In this document: positions 33,609 through 44,323 of the stretch, in pieces
Layout of the letters: each line of letters starts with the position of its first letter
How positions within the stretch are numbered: position 1 is the first letter of the stretch
Origin: Streptomyces sp. MspMP-M5
GTDB taxonomy: Bacteria; Actinomycetota; Actinomycetes; Streptomycetales; Streptomycetaceae
Reading direction: 5' to 3'
NCBI RefSeq assembly: GCF_000373585.1
Contig: NZ_KB891897.1
Location: 1-64,000 of the forward strand
DNA: 64,000 bases
Notes under the pieces: generated by a model
What the model was told of the DNA's origin: nothing
What the model saw: the letters and a program-made list of their open reading frames with translations, nothing else
The model's database searches: none
Made by a program: the position numbers and the translations under genes

Positions 33609-34610
33609 ATGCCCACCGCACCCCAGATGTCCACCACCACACGAGCGGACGCGATCTCCGCGACCGGCCTGCGCAAGTCGTACGGCGACAAGATGGTGCT
33701 CGACGGCATCGACCTGCGCATCCCCGAGGGCACGATCTTCGCCCTGCTAGGCCCCAACGGCGCCGGCAAGACCACCACCGTCGAGATCCTCTCCACGTTG
33801 ATCAGCGCCGACGCGGGGCGGGCCCGGATCGCGGGCCACGACGTGGCCTCCGACGCCGACTCGGTACGCCGTCGGATCGGCGTCACCGGTCAATTCGCCG
33901 CCGTCGACGGCCTGTTGACCGCAGAGGAGAACCTGCTCCTCATGGCCGACCTGCACCACCTGAGCAGGCGCGAGGGCCGCCGCCGCGCCGCCGAGCTCCT
34001 GGCGCGGTTCGAGCTGACCGAGGCGGCCCGCAAGAACGTCGCCACCTTCTCCGGCGGTATGCGCCGCAAGCTCGACCTGGCGATGACCCTGGTCGGCCGG
34101 CCGCGGATCATCTTCCTCGACGAGCCGACCACCGGCCTGGACCCGCGCAGCCGCCGCGTCATGTGGGGACTCATCCGGGACCTGGTGACGGATCAGGGCG
34201 TGACCATCTTCCTCACCACGCAGTACCTGGAAGAGGCCGACCAACTCGCCGACCGCATCGCCGTACTGGACCACGGCAAGCTGGTCGCCGAGGGCACCGC
34301 CGACGAACTGAAGCGCAGAATCCCCGGCGGCCACGTCCGCCTCCAGTTCACCGACGAGACCCACCTCACCGCGGCAGCCGACCTCTTCGGCACCGCCACC
34401 CCCGACGACGAGTCCCTCACCCTCCGCATCCCCGGCGACGGCACCCTCCCCCACCTCCGCGCCGTCCTCGACGCCCTCGACACCACCGGCATACGGGCCG
34501 AGTCGCTCACCGTGCACACCCCCGACCTCGACGACGTCTTCCTCACCCTCACCGGCCGGCAGCCCGCCGCCCCCGCCCACCCCAACTCCCAGAAGGATGC
34601 GACCCGATGA
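33609..34610 (+). CDS. ABC transporter ATP-binding protein (DrrA type)
   Basis: 333 residues. Walker A GPNGAGKTT (48-56), signature FSGGMRRKLDLAMTL, Walker B IIFLDEPTTGLDPRSR, and the C-terminal DrrA/DrrB-type domain ending DLDDVFLTLTGRQ. Such ATPases drive export of drugs, lipids or polyketides by a two-gene ABC-2 system. The stop overlaps the permease start in ATGA, so the two are coupled. No biosynthetic genes flank it, so the substrate is unknown. Confidence 0.94.
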   Translation: MPTAPQMSTTTRADAISATGLRKSYGDKMVLDGIDLRIPEGTIFALLGPNGAGKTTTVEILSTLISADAGRARIAGHDVASDADSVRRRIGVTGQFAAVDGLLTAEENLLLMADLHHLSRREGRRRAAELLARFELTEAARKNVATFSGGMRRKLDLAMTLVGRPRIIFLDEPTTGLDPRSRRVMWGLIRDLVTDQGVTIFLTTQYLEEADQLADRIAVLDHGKLVAEGTADELKRRIPGGHVRLQFTDETHLTAAADLFGTATPDDESLTLRIPGDGTLPHLRAVLDALDTTGIRAESLTVHTPDLDDVFLTLTGRQPAAPAHPNSQKDATR

Positions 34611-35431
34611 GCGCCGCCACCGCCACCGCACCGGCCACCCCCACCCCCACCCGCTCGTACGCCCTGCGCGACGCCATGACGATGCTGCGCCGCAACCTCA
34701 AGCACATGCAGCGCTACCCGTCGATGACGATCTCGATCGTCGTCATGCCGATCGTGATGCTGCTGCTGTTCGTGTACGTCTTCGGCGGGGCCCTCGGCAC
34801 CGGCATCAAAGCGGGCGCCGGCCGCGGCGACTACATCAACTACGTGGTCCCCGGCATCATCCTGATGTCCGCGACCTCCGGGGCCGTCGCGACCGCCGTG
34901 TCCGTCTGCACCGACATGACGGAAGGCATCATCAACCGCTTCCGTACGATGTCGATCTCCCGCGGCTCCGTGCTCACCGGCCATGTCCTCGGCAGCGTCA
35001 TCCAGGTCACGGCCGTCCTCGCCCTGGTCACGGGCGTCTCCCTCGCGATCGGCTTCCGGCCCGCCGCCTCCCCGGCCGAGTGGCTCGCCGCGTTCGGCCT
35101 ACTGGTCTTCCTGGCGTTCGGTCTGGCCTGGGTCTCCGCCGCGATGGGCATGGGCGCCAAGACCGTCGAGTCCGCGTCCAACGCCCCGCTGCCGCTGACC
35201 TTCCTGCCCTTCCTCGGCAGCGCGGTCGTCCCTCCGGACTCCATGCCGACCGGCCTGCGCTGGTTCGCCGAGTACCAGCCCTTCACCCCGATCAACGAGA
35301 CCCTGCGCGGCCTGCTGCTCGGCACCCCGATCGGCAACGACGGCTGGCTCGCCCTCGCCTGGTGCACGGCCCTCAGCCTGGCCGGCTACCTCTGGTCCCG
35401 CACCGCCTTCAACCGCGAGACCACCCGCTGA
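34607..35431 (+). CDS. ABC-2 type permease (DrrB type)
   Basis: 274 residues with six membrane segments. The cytoplasmic start SYALRDAMTMLRRNLKHMQRYP leads into SMTISIVVMPIVMLLLFVYVFGG, typical of DrrB-like daunorubicin-type exporters; GIINRFRTMSISRGSVLTG is the conserved coupling helix between ATPase and permease. It is the partner of the upstream ATPase (4-base overlap). A terminator follows 26 bases after the stop. Confidence 0.93.
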   Translation: MSAATATAPATPTPTRSYALRDAMTMLRRNLKHMQRYPSMTISIVVMPIVMLLLFVYVFGGALGTGIKAGAGRGDYINYVVPGIILMSATSGAVATAVSVCTDMTEGIINRFRTMSISRGSVLTGHVLGSVIQVTAVLALVTGVSLAIGFRPAASPAEWLAAFGLLVFLAFGLAWVSAAMGMGAKTVESASNAPLPLTFLPFLGSAVVPPDSMPTGLRWFAEYQPFTPINETLRGLLLGTPIGNDGWLALAWCTALSLAGYLWSRTAFNRETTR

Positions 35432-35456
35432 CCCCCAACCCCAACCCCACCCCCAA

Positions 35457-35487
35457 AGGGGCGCCTCCCACCCCGGGAGCCGCCCCT
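35457..35487 (+). terminator. Terminator of the ABC transporter operon
   Basis: AGGGGCGCCTCCC (35457-35469) pairs with GGGAGCCGCCCCT (35475-35487), one mismatch, followed by a pyrimidine-rich CTCCCCTCTCCTC tail. Confidence 0.8.
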
Positions 35488-35592
35488 CTCCCCTCTCCTC
35501 TCCCCACACAAAAACGGCCCCGGACCAGAAGGCCCGAGGCCGAACAACACCCCTCCCCGGGAAGAACTCCCAGGTCAGCGCCACATACCCAG

Positions 35593-35666
35593 AGCCCCCT
35601 GTCGGATTCGAACCGACGACCTTCGCTTTACAAGAGCGGTGCTCTGACCAGCTGAGCTAAGGAGGC
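35593..35666 (-). tRNA. tRNA-Thr (anticodon TGT)
   Basis: On the minus strand the sequence folds as a cloverleaf of 74 bases: acceptor GCCTCCT with AGGGGGC, D arm GCTC...GAGC, anticodon loop CTTGTAA (anticodon TGT, reads ACA), and T arm GTCGG-TTCGAAT-CCGAC. No CCA is encoded. One C-A mismatch lies at the end of the anticodon stem. It stands alone between the ABC operon and msiK. Confidence 0.95.
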
Positions 35667-35826
35667 GTGCCGGAAGAAGTGTACCCAGGCGCGCCCGGTG
35701 CCGGTTGCCTTATTCGGGAGCGGCCGGTTCGGGACCGGGCGCGCCCGTCCGAACGACCGCATTTCGTGACCGTCGGCCTACTGACACCCGGCTCCTGCGC
35801 GGGTAGCGTCACCAGCGGTTTGCCGC

Positions 35827-35842
35827 TGTGGACTACACCACT
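35827..35842. promoter_or_regulatory. msiK: Candidate DasR site (dre) of msiK
   Basis: TGTGGACTACACCACT. The 12-base core TGGACTACACCA matches the dre consensus TGGTCTAGACCA at ten positions, and the full 16-mer at twelve. It lies 88 bases before the msiK start. Control of msiK by DasR is known in S. coelicolor. Confidence 0.6.
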
Positions 35843-35929
35843 TCGGGTGGGGGCGTCCCGGTGGCGACCGCCCACTCCATTCCTTTACTCGGATCGTCCG
35901 GCACGTTCCTGCCGGTGAAGGGACACATC

Positions 35930-37060
<1,131 letters not shown>

Positions 37061-37066
37061 CGGAGC

Positions 37067-37103
37067 GAGCGGGCCCGTCCCGGCGGCCGGGACGGGCCCG
37101 CTC
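37067..37103 (+). terminator. msiK: Terminator of msiK
   Basis: A perfect 15-bp stem, GAGCGGGCCCGTCCC (37067-37081) with its complement (37089-37103), 7-base loop GGCGGCC, starting 6 bases after the stop. Confidence 0.85.
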
Positions 37104-37421
37104 CGGCCTCGCGGGGTTTACCCCGGCGGCCGTGTGGGGTACTGCGGGCCCGCAGCGCCGCCGGGCCGTCGGCGCATCGCCTGAGCGCGGCTTAGGGCCG
37201 CGCACGGCTGACCCCGGAGTCCCGCTCCCGCAAGCCCGAGGGCGGGACGACGCCCCTCACGCCGCGCCCCGCGGACGTTCCGCCGAACCCGGTAAATCCC
37301 GCCCCGGAAACGGCTTTTCCGACCAGTGCGTCAACCCAACAACCGCACCGACGAGCCATTCCGTCCCCCGATAAGGTGACGAAATGTCGCCAAATCATCA
37401 CTCGTCGCTACCATCTCGACC
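37104..37421. other. Spacer after msiK, no gene seen
   Basis: About 318 bases. The only feature recognised is TACCAT (37409-37414), a -10 box 7 bases before the next GTG start. The left part is GC-rich with no convincing frame; the stretch 37375-37415 is locally AT-richer, as expected of a promoter. Confidence 0.55.
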
Positions 37422-37838
37422 GTGAACTCCGCAGCCCGCCGTATCGGCCGAACTCTCGCCCTCGTCCTGCCCGTCGTCCTCGTGCTCTCCGGGACCCTCG
37501 CGGTCACCCGCGTCCCGTGGGCCTCGAAGACCACCGAGTCGCAGGTGCTCACCGCGTCCTCCGGCAAGGTCTCCACCAAGGCCGGCCCCCGCGCCGCCCA
37601 GGACGTCCTCCGGGACCGCCTCCTCGTGGAACTCCAGGAGAAGGATCCCGGCGTCGCCCTGACGGACCTCCAGGAGGCCACCACCGCCCGGCCGTCGCTG
37701 GCCAAGCACTGCGCCTCCATCGCCCGTGCCCTCGGCCGCGCCGCGGTCGCCAAGTACGGTGCCGCACACCGCGCCCAGGCGTTCGCCCGCCCGGTCTGCG
37801 ACACCTCCTTCGCCTCCGGTGTGGCCGCCGGCCAGTGA
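37422..37838 (+). CDS. Small secreted or membrane-anchored protein, function unknown
   Basis: 138 residues from a GTG located 7 bases after TACCAT, so probably leaderless. The N-terminus (RRIGRTLALVLPVVLVLSGTLAV) is a signal peptide or anchor; the rest is a soluble helical domain with two Cys (KHCASIARALG, ARPVCDTSFA) that may form a disulfide outside the cell. I do not recognise the family. It is followed closely by the nucleotidyltransferase gene, which appears to have its own promoter. Confidence 0.7.
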   Translation: MNSAARRIGRTLALVLPVVLVLSGTLAVTRVPWASKTTESQVLTASSGKVSTKAGPRAAQDVLRDRLLVELQEKDPGVALTDLQEATTARPSLAKHCASIARALGRAAVAKYGAAHRAQAFARPVCDTSFASGVAAGQ

Positions 37839-37867
37839 CCGTTGCTCGCACCGCATAGGGTGCGACC

Positions 37868-38596
37868 ATGACCGGCGCCCCGCATTCCCACCCCACACAG
37901 GCCGTGGTCCTGGCCGGCGGCCAGGGCTCCCGTCTCCGCCCGTACACCGACGACCGCCCCAAGCCGATGGTCGAGATTCCCGGCACCGGAACCCCGATCA
38001 TCGGCCATCAGCTGAACTGGCTCGCCGAGGAGGGCGTCACCGACGTCGTCATCTCCTGCGGGCACCTCGCCGAGGTCCTCCAGGAATGGCTGGGCCGGGC
38101 CGAACTCCCCTTGCGCGTCACGACCGTTGTCGAGACCGAGCCGCTGGGCCGCGGCGGCGGCCTGAAGCACGCCGCCGGCTCCCTGCCCCGCCCGGACGAG
38201 CCCTGGTACGCCACCAACGGCGACATCTGGACCCGTTTCCCGATCCGCGAGATGGCCGCCTTCCACGAGGAGCGCGACGCCGTGGCCACTCTTGCGCTGG
38301 CCCGTCCGCACATCCCCTGGGGCGCCGTCGAGACCGACGCCTTCGGGCACGTCCTGGACTTCATCGAGGCACCGCCCTCCCCGTATCTGATCAACGCCGG
38401 CGTCTATGTCTTCGCCCCGGCGTTCACCGCGCTGCTGCCCACCCGGGGCGACCACGAGCGCACCACCTTTCCGCGCCTCGCCCGGGAACGCCGGCTGGCC
38501 GGCTACCCGCTCCCCCAGGGGGCCTACTGGCGCGCCATCGACACCGCCAAGGACCTCTCCGAGGCCGCCAAGGAGCTGGCCGCACACGGCCGTTGA
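37868..38596 (+). CDS. Sugar-1-phosphate nucleotidyltransferase
   Basis: 242 residues of the NTP-transferase fold. AVVLAGGQGSRLRPYTDDRPKPMVEI (begins about residue 12) is the nucleotide-binding loop with the catalytic Arg and Lys; NGDIW holds the metal-binding Asp; LINAGVYVFAP is the sugar-binding strand. It would make an NDP-sugar such as GDP-mannose or dTDP/UDP-glucose; the short length (no C-terminal hexapeptide domain) does not settle which. ATG at 37868 follows TAGGGT (37856-37861) by 6 bases, so it is leaderless. It converges on the DoxX gene. Confidence 0.87.
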   Translation: MTGAPHSHPTQAVVLAGGQGSRLRPYTDDRPKPMVEIPGTGTPIIGHQLNWLAEEGVTDVVISCGHLAEVLQEWLGRAELPLRVTTVVETEPLGRGGGLKHAAGSLPRPDEPWYATNGDIWTRFPIREMAAFHEERDAVATLALARPHIPWGAVETDAFGHVLDFIEAPPSPYLINAGVYVFAPAFTALLPTRGDHERTTFPRLARERRLAGYPLPQGAYWRAIDTAKDLSEAAKELAAHGR

Positions 38597-38751
38597 AACG
38601 CCGGTGACGGCCCGCGACGCCGCTCCGCCCGGCCCGGCCGCCCGGGCCCCGTCAACGGGCGCCGCACGCACGCCCCTCTCCCCCTCTCCGTCTCTCCCCT
38701 GAAGGCCCCCGCCCCTGAGGCGCCCCTGAGGGCAATCGCCCCCCGACGCAA

Positions 38752-38814
38752 CCGTCCCCGACCCCCACCTCCCTGCGGCCGGTGGCCTTACGGGAGTCGG
38801 GTGATCGGGGACGG
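38752..38814. terminator. Large hairpin between convergent genes
   Basis: CCGTCCCCGA (38752-38761) pairs with TCGGGGACGG (38805-38814), with partial pairing inside (CCACCTCCC with GGGAG...). Probably terminates both the nucleotidyltransferase and the DoxX gene. Confidence 0.65.
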
Positions 38815-38846
38815 AAGGTGCGGTGTGGTGCGGTGTGCCGGACAGG

Positions 38847-40433
38847 TCAGCCCAGCAGGCCGCCGAGGGTGCTGCCGTGGCCGGAGTCGCCGCCGGGGGT
38901 ACCGGAGCTGGAGCTGCCGGTCGTGCCGCCGCCGGTGCCGCCCGAGCCGCTCGGCGACTGGGTGCGGCCGGGCGACCGGGTCGGCGCCGACTGCTGCGGG
39001 GCGCTGGTCGTCGCGCCGGGCCGGCGGGCCGAGCCGCCGGTGCGGCCGCCCGTCGACGGGGTGCCGGCGGACGAGGCCGACGGCGTGCCGGGCCGGTGCG
39101 GCTTGTGGGAGGCGCCGGTGGCCGGGCCGCCGGGACGGCCGGGGAGGCGGTGGCCGGGGCGGGCGGCGTGGTGGCCGGGGTGCGGCAGCGGGGAGCCGGG
39201 GAGGTTGTTGATCGCGGGCTCGCCGGGCCGGGGCACCGTCGGCACCCGCGCGGTCCGTACGGCGCCGCCCAGCAGGGAGCCGATGAGCAGGGTCAGACCG
39301 GCCACCACCGCGGTCATCACGGCGCCGCGGCGCAGGACCCGGCGGCGCAGCGCGCCGACCTCGACGCGCGGGCCCAGCCGCCGCCACGCCTCGCCGGCCA
39401 GCCGGGCGTCCATGGAGTAGACGGGGGCGCCCGCGATGATCAGCGGGCTCCAGGCGGCGAGGTAGATGATGTCGGGGGCGTCGTAGGCGGGGACGGTGCG
39501 CCAGCTGACGGTCATCAGCAGCGCCGCGGAGAGCAGCGCGCCGAACATGGCGGCGACCCGCTGCCACAGTCCGCAGATGGTCAGCACGCCCACCACGACC
39601 TGGAGGAACGCCACCGTCAGGCCGGCGCCGACCGGGTGCGCGACCGCGAAGTCCCGCAGCGGAAGGGTCAGTTCCCAGGGGTGGAGGGAGAGCAGCCAGG
39701 TGACCATCGAGCCGCGCTGGCCGCCGTCGAAGTAGACGGGGTCGCAGAGCTTGCCCATGCCGGCGTAGACGGAGATCAGCCCGAGGAAGATCCGCAGCGG
39801 GAGGAGGACGACGCCGAGGTTCATCCGGCGGCCGGGGTAGTAGGCGTGCCGGACGGTGTCGCCGCCGCGGCGCCGGACCGCGGTGTCGTAGGGCTCGCGG
39901 TCCTCGAACCGGCCGTCGTCCCCCCGGCCGTCCTCGTCGTACCGCTGGCCGGGGAGCCGGGCGGAGACGGCGCGGAAGCCGCGCGGCAGGGTGTCCTCGA
40001 CGTCGACGGGGCCGCGCTGGCCGACGACGGTCGAGGCGGGGCCGGGGGCGTCGCCGAGCCGGACGCGGGGCAGGACCTGGGTCGTGCCGACGTCCTCGGC
40101 CGGGCCGCGGTCCAGGCCCTGGCTGGCGTCGCGCACCGCGTGCAGGAGCTGGGTGGTGGCGCCGGCGGTGCCGCCTGGTTCGGTGCGGCCGCTCCAGACC
40201 ACGGGCGTGCGGCGTCTGGGCGGCGATCCCCTGAGGGCGGGGACGCGCGTGGTCTCGGCCAGGGTGCCGGCGGCCACGGGAGCGGCGAGCTGTACGCGGA
40301 AGCTGGCGTGGTTGACGATGACCTGCGCGGGATCGCACGGCACCTTGACCGAGCTCAGGACCGGCTCGTCGTCGAAGGTCGACGACGAGCGTCCCCCCGT
40401 AGGCGTGCGGGGTGTTCTGGTGTCCACGCTCAT
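38847..40433 (-). CDS. DoxX-family membrane protein with a Ser/Gly/Pro-rich tail
   Basis: 528 residues. A long hydrophilic N-terminus (about 1-200, Arg/Asp/Pro-rich, no known domain), then a DoxX-like four-helix membrane domain (about 203-350) beginning NLGVVLLPLRIFLGLISVYAGMGKLCDP, typical of DoxX/DoxD proteins. After a last hydrophobic stretch (MTAVVAGLTLLIGSLLGG) the tail (from about 390) is low complexity (His/Pro, then Ser/Gly/Thr). DoxX proteins are linked to thiol or quinone redox chemistry; the role here is unknown. It ends the run carD-ispD-ispF-PPOX-cysS-rlmB-doxX. Confidence 0.83.
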   Translation of the reverse strand: MSVDTRTPRTPTGGRSSSTFDDEPVLSSVKVPCDPAQVIVNHASFRVQLAAPVAAGTLAETTRVPALRGSPPRRRTPVVWSGRTEPGGTAGATTQLLHAVRDASQGLDRGPAEDVGTTQVLPRVRLGDAPGPASTVVGQRGPVDVEDTLPRGFRAVSARLPGQRYDEDGRGDDGRFEDREPYDTAVRRRGGDTVRHAYYPGRRMNLGVVLLPLRIFLGLISVYAGMGKLCDPVYFDGGQRGSMVTWLLSLHPWELTLPLRDFAVAHPVGAGLTVAFLQVVVGVLTICGLWQRVAAMFGALLSAALLMTVSWRTVPAYDAPDIIYLAAWSPLIIAGAPVYSMDARLAGEAWRRLGPRVEVGALRRRVLRRGAVMTAVVAGLTLLIGSLLGGAVRTARVPTVPRPGEPAINNLPGSPLPHPGHHAARPGHRLPGRPGGPATGASHKPHRPGTPSASSAGTPSTGGRTGGSARRPGATTSAPQQSAPTRSPGRTQSPSGSGGTGGGTTGSSSSGTPGGDSGHGSTLGGLLG

Positions 40434-40542
40434 CTAACCGAGTGACCCGCGGTTAAGACACTGCCTTGACCGGCCCGATCTGTCCGAGACCCGTCAAAAG
40501 ATCACGTGATACGGCGGAGACACACGGAGCGTCATGCTGTGC

Positions 40543-40570
40543 CCCCTGGGCCGGGCGCCCGGCCCAGGGG
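40543..40570 (-). terminator. rlmB: Terminator of rlmB
   Basis: A perfect 28-base palindrome: CCCCTGGGCCGGGC (40543-40556) followed at once by its complement (40557-40570). It starts 30 bases after the rlmB stop and separates it from the DoxX gene. Confidence 0.75.
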
Positions 40571-40599
40571 CGGCGGCCGGGAACGCCCGGCGGCCTCGG

Positions 40600-41553
40600 T
40601 CAGCCGCGGCGGCGCGCCGCCTCCCACAGGACGACACCGGCCGCGACACCGGCGTTCAGCGACTCCGCGCCGCCCGGCATCGGGATCCGCACGCGCAGGT
40701 CGCAGGTCTCGCCGACCAGCCGCGACAGGCCCTTGCCCTCGCTGCCGACGACGATCACGACCGGACCGTCCAGGGCCGCCAGGTCCTGCAGCTCCACCTC
40801 GCCGTCCGCGGCCAGGCCGACCACCGTCATCCCGGCCTTCTGGTACGTCTCCAGGGCCCGGGTCAGGTTGGTGGCCCGGGCGACCGGCGTACGGGCCGCG
40901 GTGCCCGCGGAGGTCTTCCAGGCGCCGGCCGTCATCCCGGCGGCGCGGCGCTCCGGCACGACGACGCCGTGGCCGCCGAAGGCCGAGACGGAGCGGACGA
41001 CGGCGCCGAGGTTGCGCGGGTCGGTCACGCCGTCCAGCGCGACGATCAGCGGGTCCTCGCCGGCGTCGAGGGCGGCGGCCGAGAGGTCCTCGGGGTGCGC
41101 GTACTCGTACGGCGGGATCTGGGCGACCAGGCCCTGGTGGTTGAGGCCGTTGGTCATCCGGTCCAGCTCGGCGCGCGGCGCCTCCAGGAGGTTCAGCCCG
41201 AGCTCGGTGGCGAGCTGGAGCGCCTCGCGCACCCGCTCGTCGTTGTCGATGAACTGCTGCACGTACAGGGTGGTCGCGGGGACGCCCTCGCGCAGCGCCT
41301 CGACGACCGGGTTGCGGCCGACGACCAGCTCCGCGGTGCCCTTGGCGCCGCCGCGCCGCGGGGCGGGCCGGCGGTGCGCGGCCTGCTTGGCCTGGGCGTT
41401 GGCGACGCGGTTCTTGACGTGCCCCTTGCGGGCGGACGCGGGCGGGGTCGGGCCCTTGCCCTCCAGGGACCGGCGCCGCTTACCGCCACTGCCGACCTGA
41501 GCGCCCTTCTTGTTCGACGTGCGGCGGTTCCTGCGCTGGCTGTTGCCGGCCAT
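40600..41553 (-). CDS. rlmB: 23S rRNA (guanosine-2'-O)-methyltransferase RlmB
   Basis: SPOUT/TrmH-family RNA methyltransferase that acts on a guanosine of 23S rRNA. 317 residues. The first 70 are a basic, flexible extension (RRNRRTSNKKG, KRRRSLEGKG) usual in actinobacteria; a substrate-binding L30e-like domain (about 75-150) follows, then the knotted SAM domain with GVTDPRNLGAVVRS, VVIVVGSEGKGLSRL and IPMPGGAESLNAGVAAGVVL. It is next to cysS, the classic arrangement in Streptomyces and mycobacteria. Confidence 0.94.
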   Translation of the reverse strand: MAGNSQRRNRRTSNKKGAQVGSGGKRRRSLEGKGPTPPASARKGHVKNRVANAQAKQAAHRRPAPRRGGAKGTAELVVGRNPVVEALREGVPATTLYVQQFIDNDERVREALQLATELGLNLLEAPRAELDRMTNGLNHQGLVAQIPPYEYAHPEDLSAAALDAGEDPLIVALDGVTDPRNLGAVVRSVSAFGGHGVVVPERRAAGMTAGAWKTSAGTAARTPVARATNLTRALETYQKAGMTVVGLAADGEVELQDLAALDGPVVIVVGSEGKGLSRLVGETCDLRVRIPMPGGAESLNAGVAAGVVLWEAARRRG

Positions 41554-41705
41554 GGGTCACCTGTTTCTTCACTGCTCTCGACGTCTCGCGACGTGGAGTG
41601 GGTACGTACGTATGGATTGAGTGTCGCCCGCAGCCACCGGGAAGGGCGAATCCGGCTGGTGGCCGGGGGTGCGGCCGGTCCCCGGGGCGGGCCCCGGGGC
41701 CGGGC

Positions 41706-43103
<1,398 letters not shown>

Positions 43104-43244
43104 GGGACCAGGGTAGTCGGAACGCGGCGGTGCCCCGTGCCCTGTGGAGCACGGGGACACGGAAGCGTCGCGGCCGCCCGGTTCGCCACTTGATTCGTAT
43201 GGATTCCTCCCGGACGGCGGGGTTCCGCCGCCCGGGGCGGAGGC

Positions 43245-43649
43245 TCAGATGCGGCCGAGCACCTTCCGCGGGGTGATCCGGACCACGACGCGCTCGGCGT
43301 CGTCGGCCGCGGCGGCGTTGAACTCCGCGTAGCGCTTGCCGGTGTACTTCAGCGACAGCTCGTCGATCAGCTCCTGGCCGCCCTCGGTGCTGAGGGTGGC
43401 CTCGCCGCGGATCTCGGCGTAGCTGTACGGCGCGTCGAAGGGCTGGAGGACGATCGAGACCCGGGGGTCGCGGCGGAGGTTCTTCTCCTTGCGCCGGCCG
43501 ACGGTCGTCGAGAACAGCAGGTCGTCGCCGTCCCGCTTCACCCAGACCGGGGAGAGCTGGGGGCTGCCGTCCGGCTGGATCGTCCCCACCGTCACGAAGA
43601 CCGGGGAGTCGAGCAGCCCCTTGAGTTTGTCGGAGAGCGTTGCAGTCAC
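43245..43649 (-). CDS. PPOX-class F420-dependent (or FMN) oxidoreductase
   Basis: 134 residues, GTG with GGAAGGA upstream. A split beta-barrel of the pyridoxamine-oxidase-like superfamily: LLDSPVFVTVGTIQPDGSPQLSPVWV, GRRKEKNLRRDPRVSIVL, and KYTGKRYAEFN. Actinobacterial members of this size mostly bind F420 and reduce small molecules, though heme or flavin binders occur. It lies between ispF and cysS on the same strand, with no evident functional link. Confidence 0.85.
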   Translation of the reverse strand: MTATLSDKLKGLLDSPVFVTVGTIQPDGSPQLSPVWVKRDGDDLLFSTTVGRRKEKNLRRDPRVSIVLQPFDAPYSYAEIRGEATLSTEGGQELIDELSLKYTGKRYAEFNAAAADDAERVVVRITPRKVLGRI

Positions 43650-43792
43650 GAAGGATCCTTCCCGCGGGCCGAACCGATGGCTTCCGATGGAGACGAGTAC
43701 CCGATTTCCCGGCCAACGCCCTTGTGGCGCCCGGCATTCCCGCGCGGTGCGGCCAATCGGCGGAACGCACCGTTCCGGCCCGCCCGGCCCGC

Positions 43793-44323
43793 TCAGGCGG
43801 TGCGCACCACCAGGGCGGTGGCGATCGCGGCCAGCCCCTCGGCGCGGCCGGTCAGCCCCAGCCCGTCCGTCGTGGTGCCGGAGACCGAGACCGGCGCCCC
43901 GACGGCCGCCGACAGCGCCCGCTGCGCCTCGGCCCGGCGCTTGCCGACCTTCGGGCGGACGCCGATGACCTGCACCGCGACGTTGCCGATGGCGAAGCCC
44001 TCGGCCCGGACGATCCGTGCCGCCTCGGCCAGCAGCGTCACCCCGGAGGCGCCGGACCACTCCGGACGGGAGGTGCCGAAGTGCGCGCCGAGGTCGCCGA
44101 TGCCGGCCGCGGAGAACAGCGCGTCGCAGGCGGCGTGCGCGGCCACGTCGCCGTCGCTGTGCCCGGCCAGGCCGTAGCCGTCGCTCTCCGCGGCGTCCCA
44201 GAGCAGCCCGGCGCACCACAGCTCGCGCCCCTGTTCAAACGCGTGCACGTCGGTGCCGACCCCGACGAGGGGGATACCGGGCAGCGCGGGAACGGGCTGC
44301 GCGGACGGGTCAGACATAGCCAT
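43793..44323 (-). CDS. ispF: 2-C-methyl-D-erythritol 2,4-cyclodiphosphate synthase
   Basis: Fifth enzyme of the MEP isoprenoid pathway. 176 residues. Metal and substrate motifs are GVGTDVHAF (Asp and His), GLAGHSDGDVAAHAACDAL (His), and GDLGAHFGTSRPEWSGA; the end has VSGTTTDGLGLTGRAEG. ATG at 44323 overlaps the ispD end by 14 bases and has GGAGGGCC upstream; a second in-frame ATG lies two codons later. Confidence 0.95.
   Translation of the reverse strand: MAMSDPSAQPVPALPGIPLVGVGTDVHAFEQGRELWCAGLLWDAAESDGYGLAGHSDGDVAAHAACDALFSAAGIGDLGAHFGTSRPEWSGASGVTLLAEAARIVRAEGFAIGNVAVQVIGVRPKVGKRRAEAQRALSAAVGAPVSVSGTTTDGLGLTGRAEGLAAIATALVVRTA

Noticed and set aside
33195..33642. Minus-strand frames with TGGYGP/WLW repeats
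   Set aside because: Encoded by the CCACCGG repeat; no ribosome site, no family.
35593..35666. tRNA-Thr as an integration site of a mobile element
   Set aside because: No integrase and no second copy of the tRNA 3' end nearby; the flanks are core genes.
38847..40433. Two separate proteins at the DoxX locus, because the N-terminal 200 residues look unrelated
   Set aside because: One continuous frame with steady codon bias and no internal ribosome site at the domain boundary.
40501..40510. ATCACGTGAT palindrome as an operator
   Set aside because: Single short palindrome in a gap; chance is likely and no repeat or second site was found.
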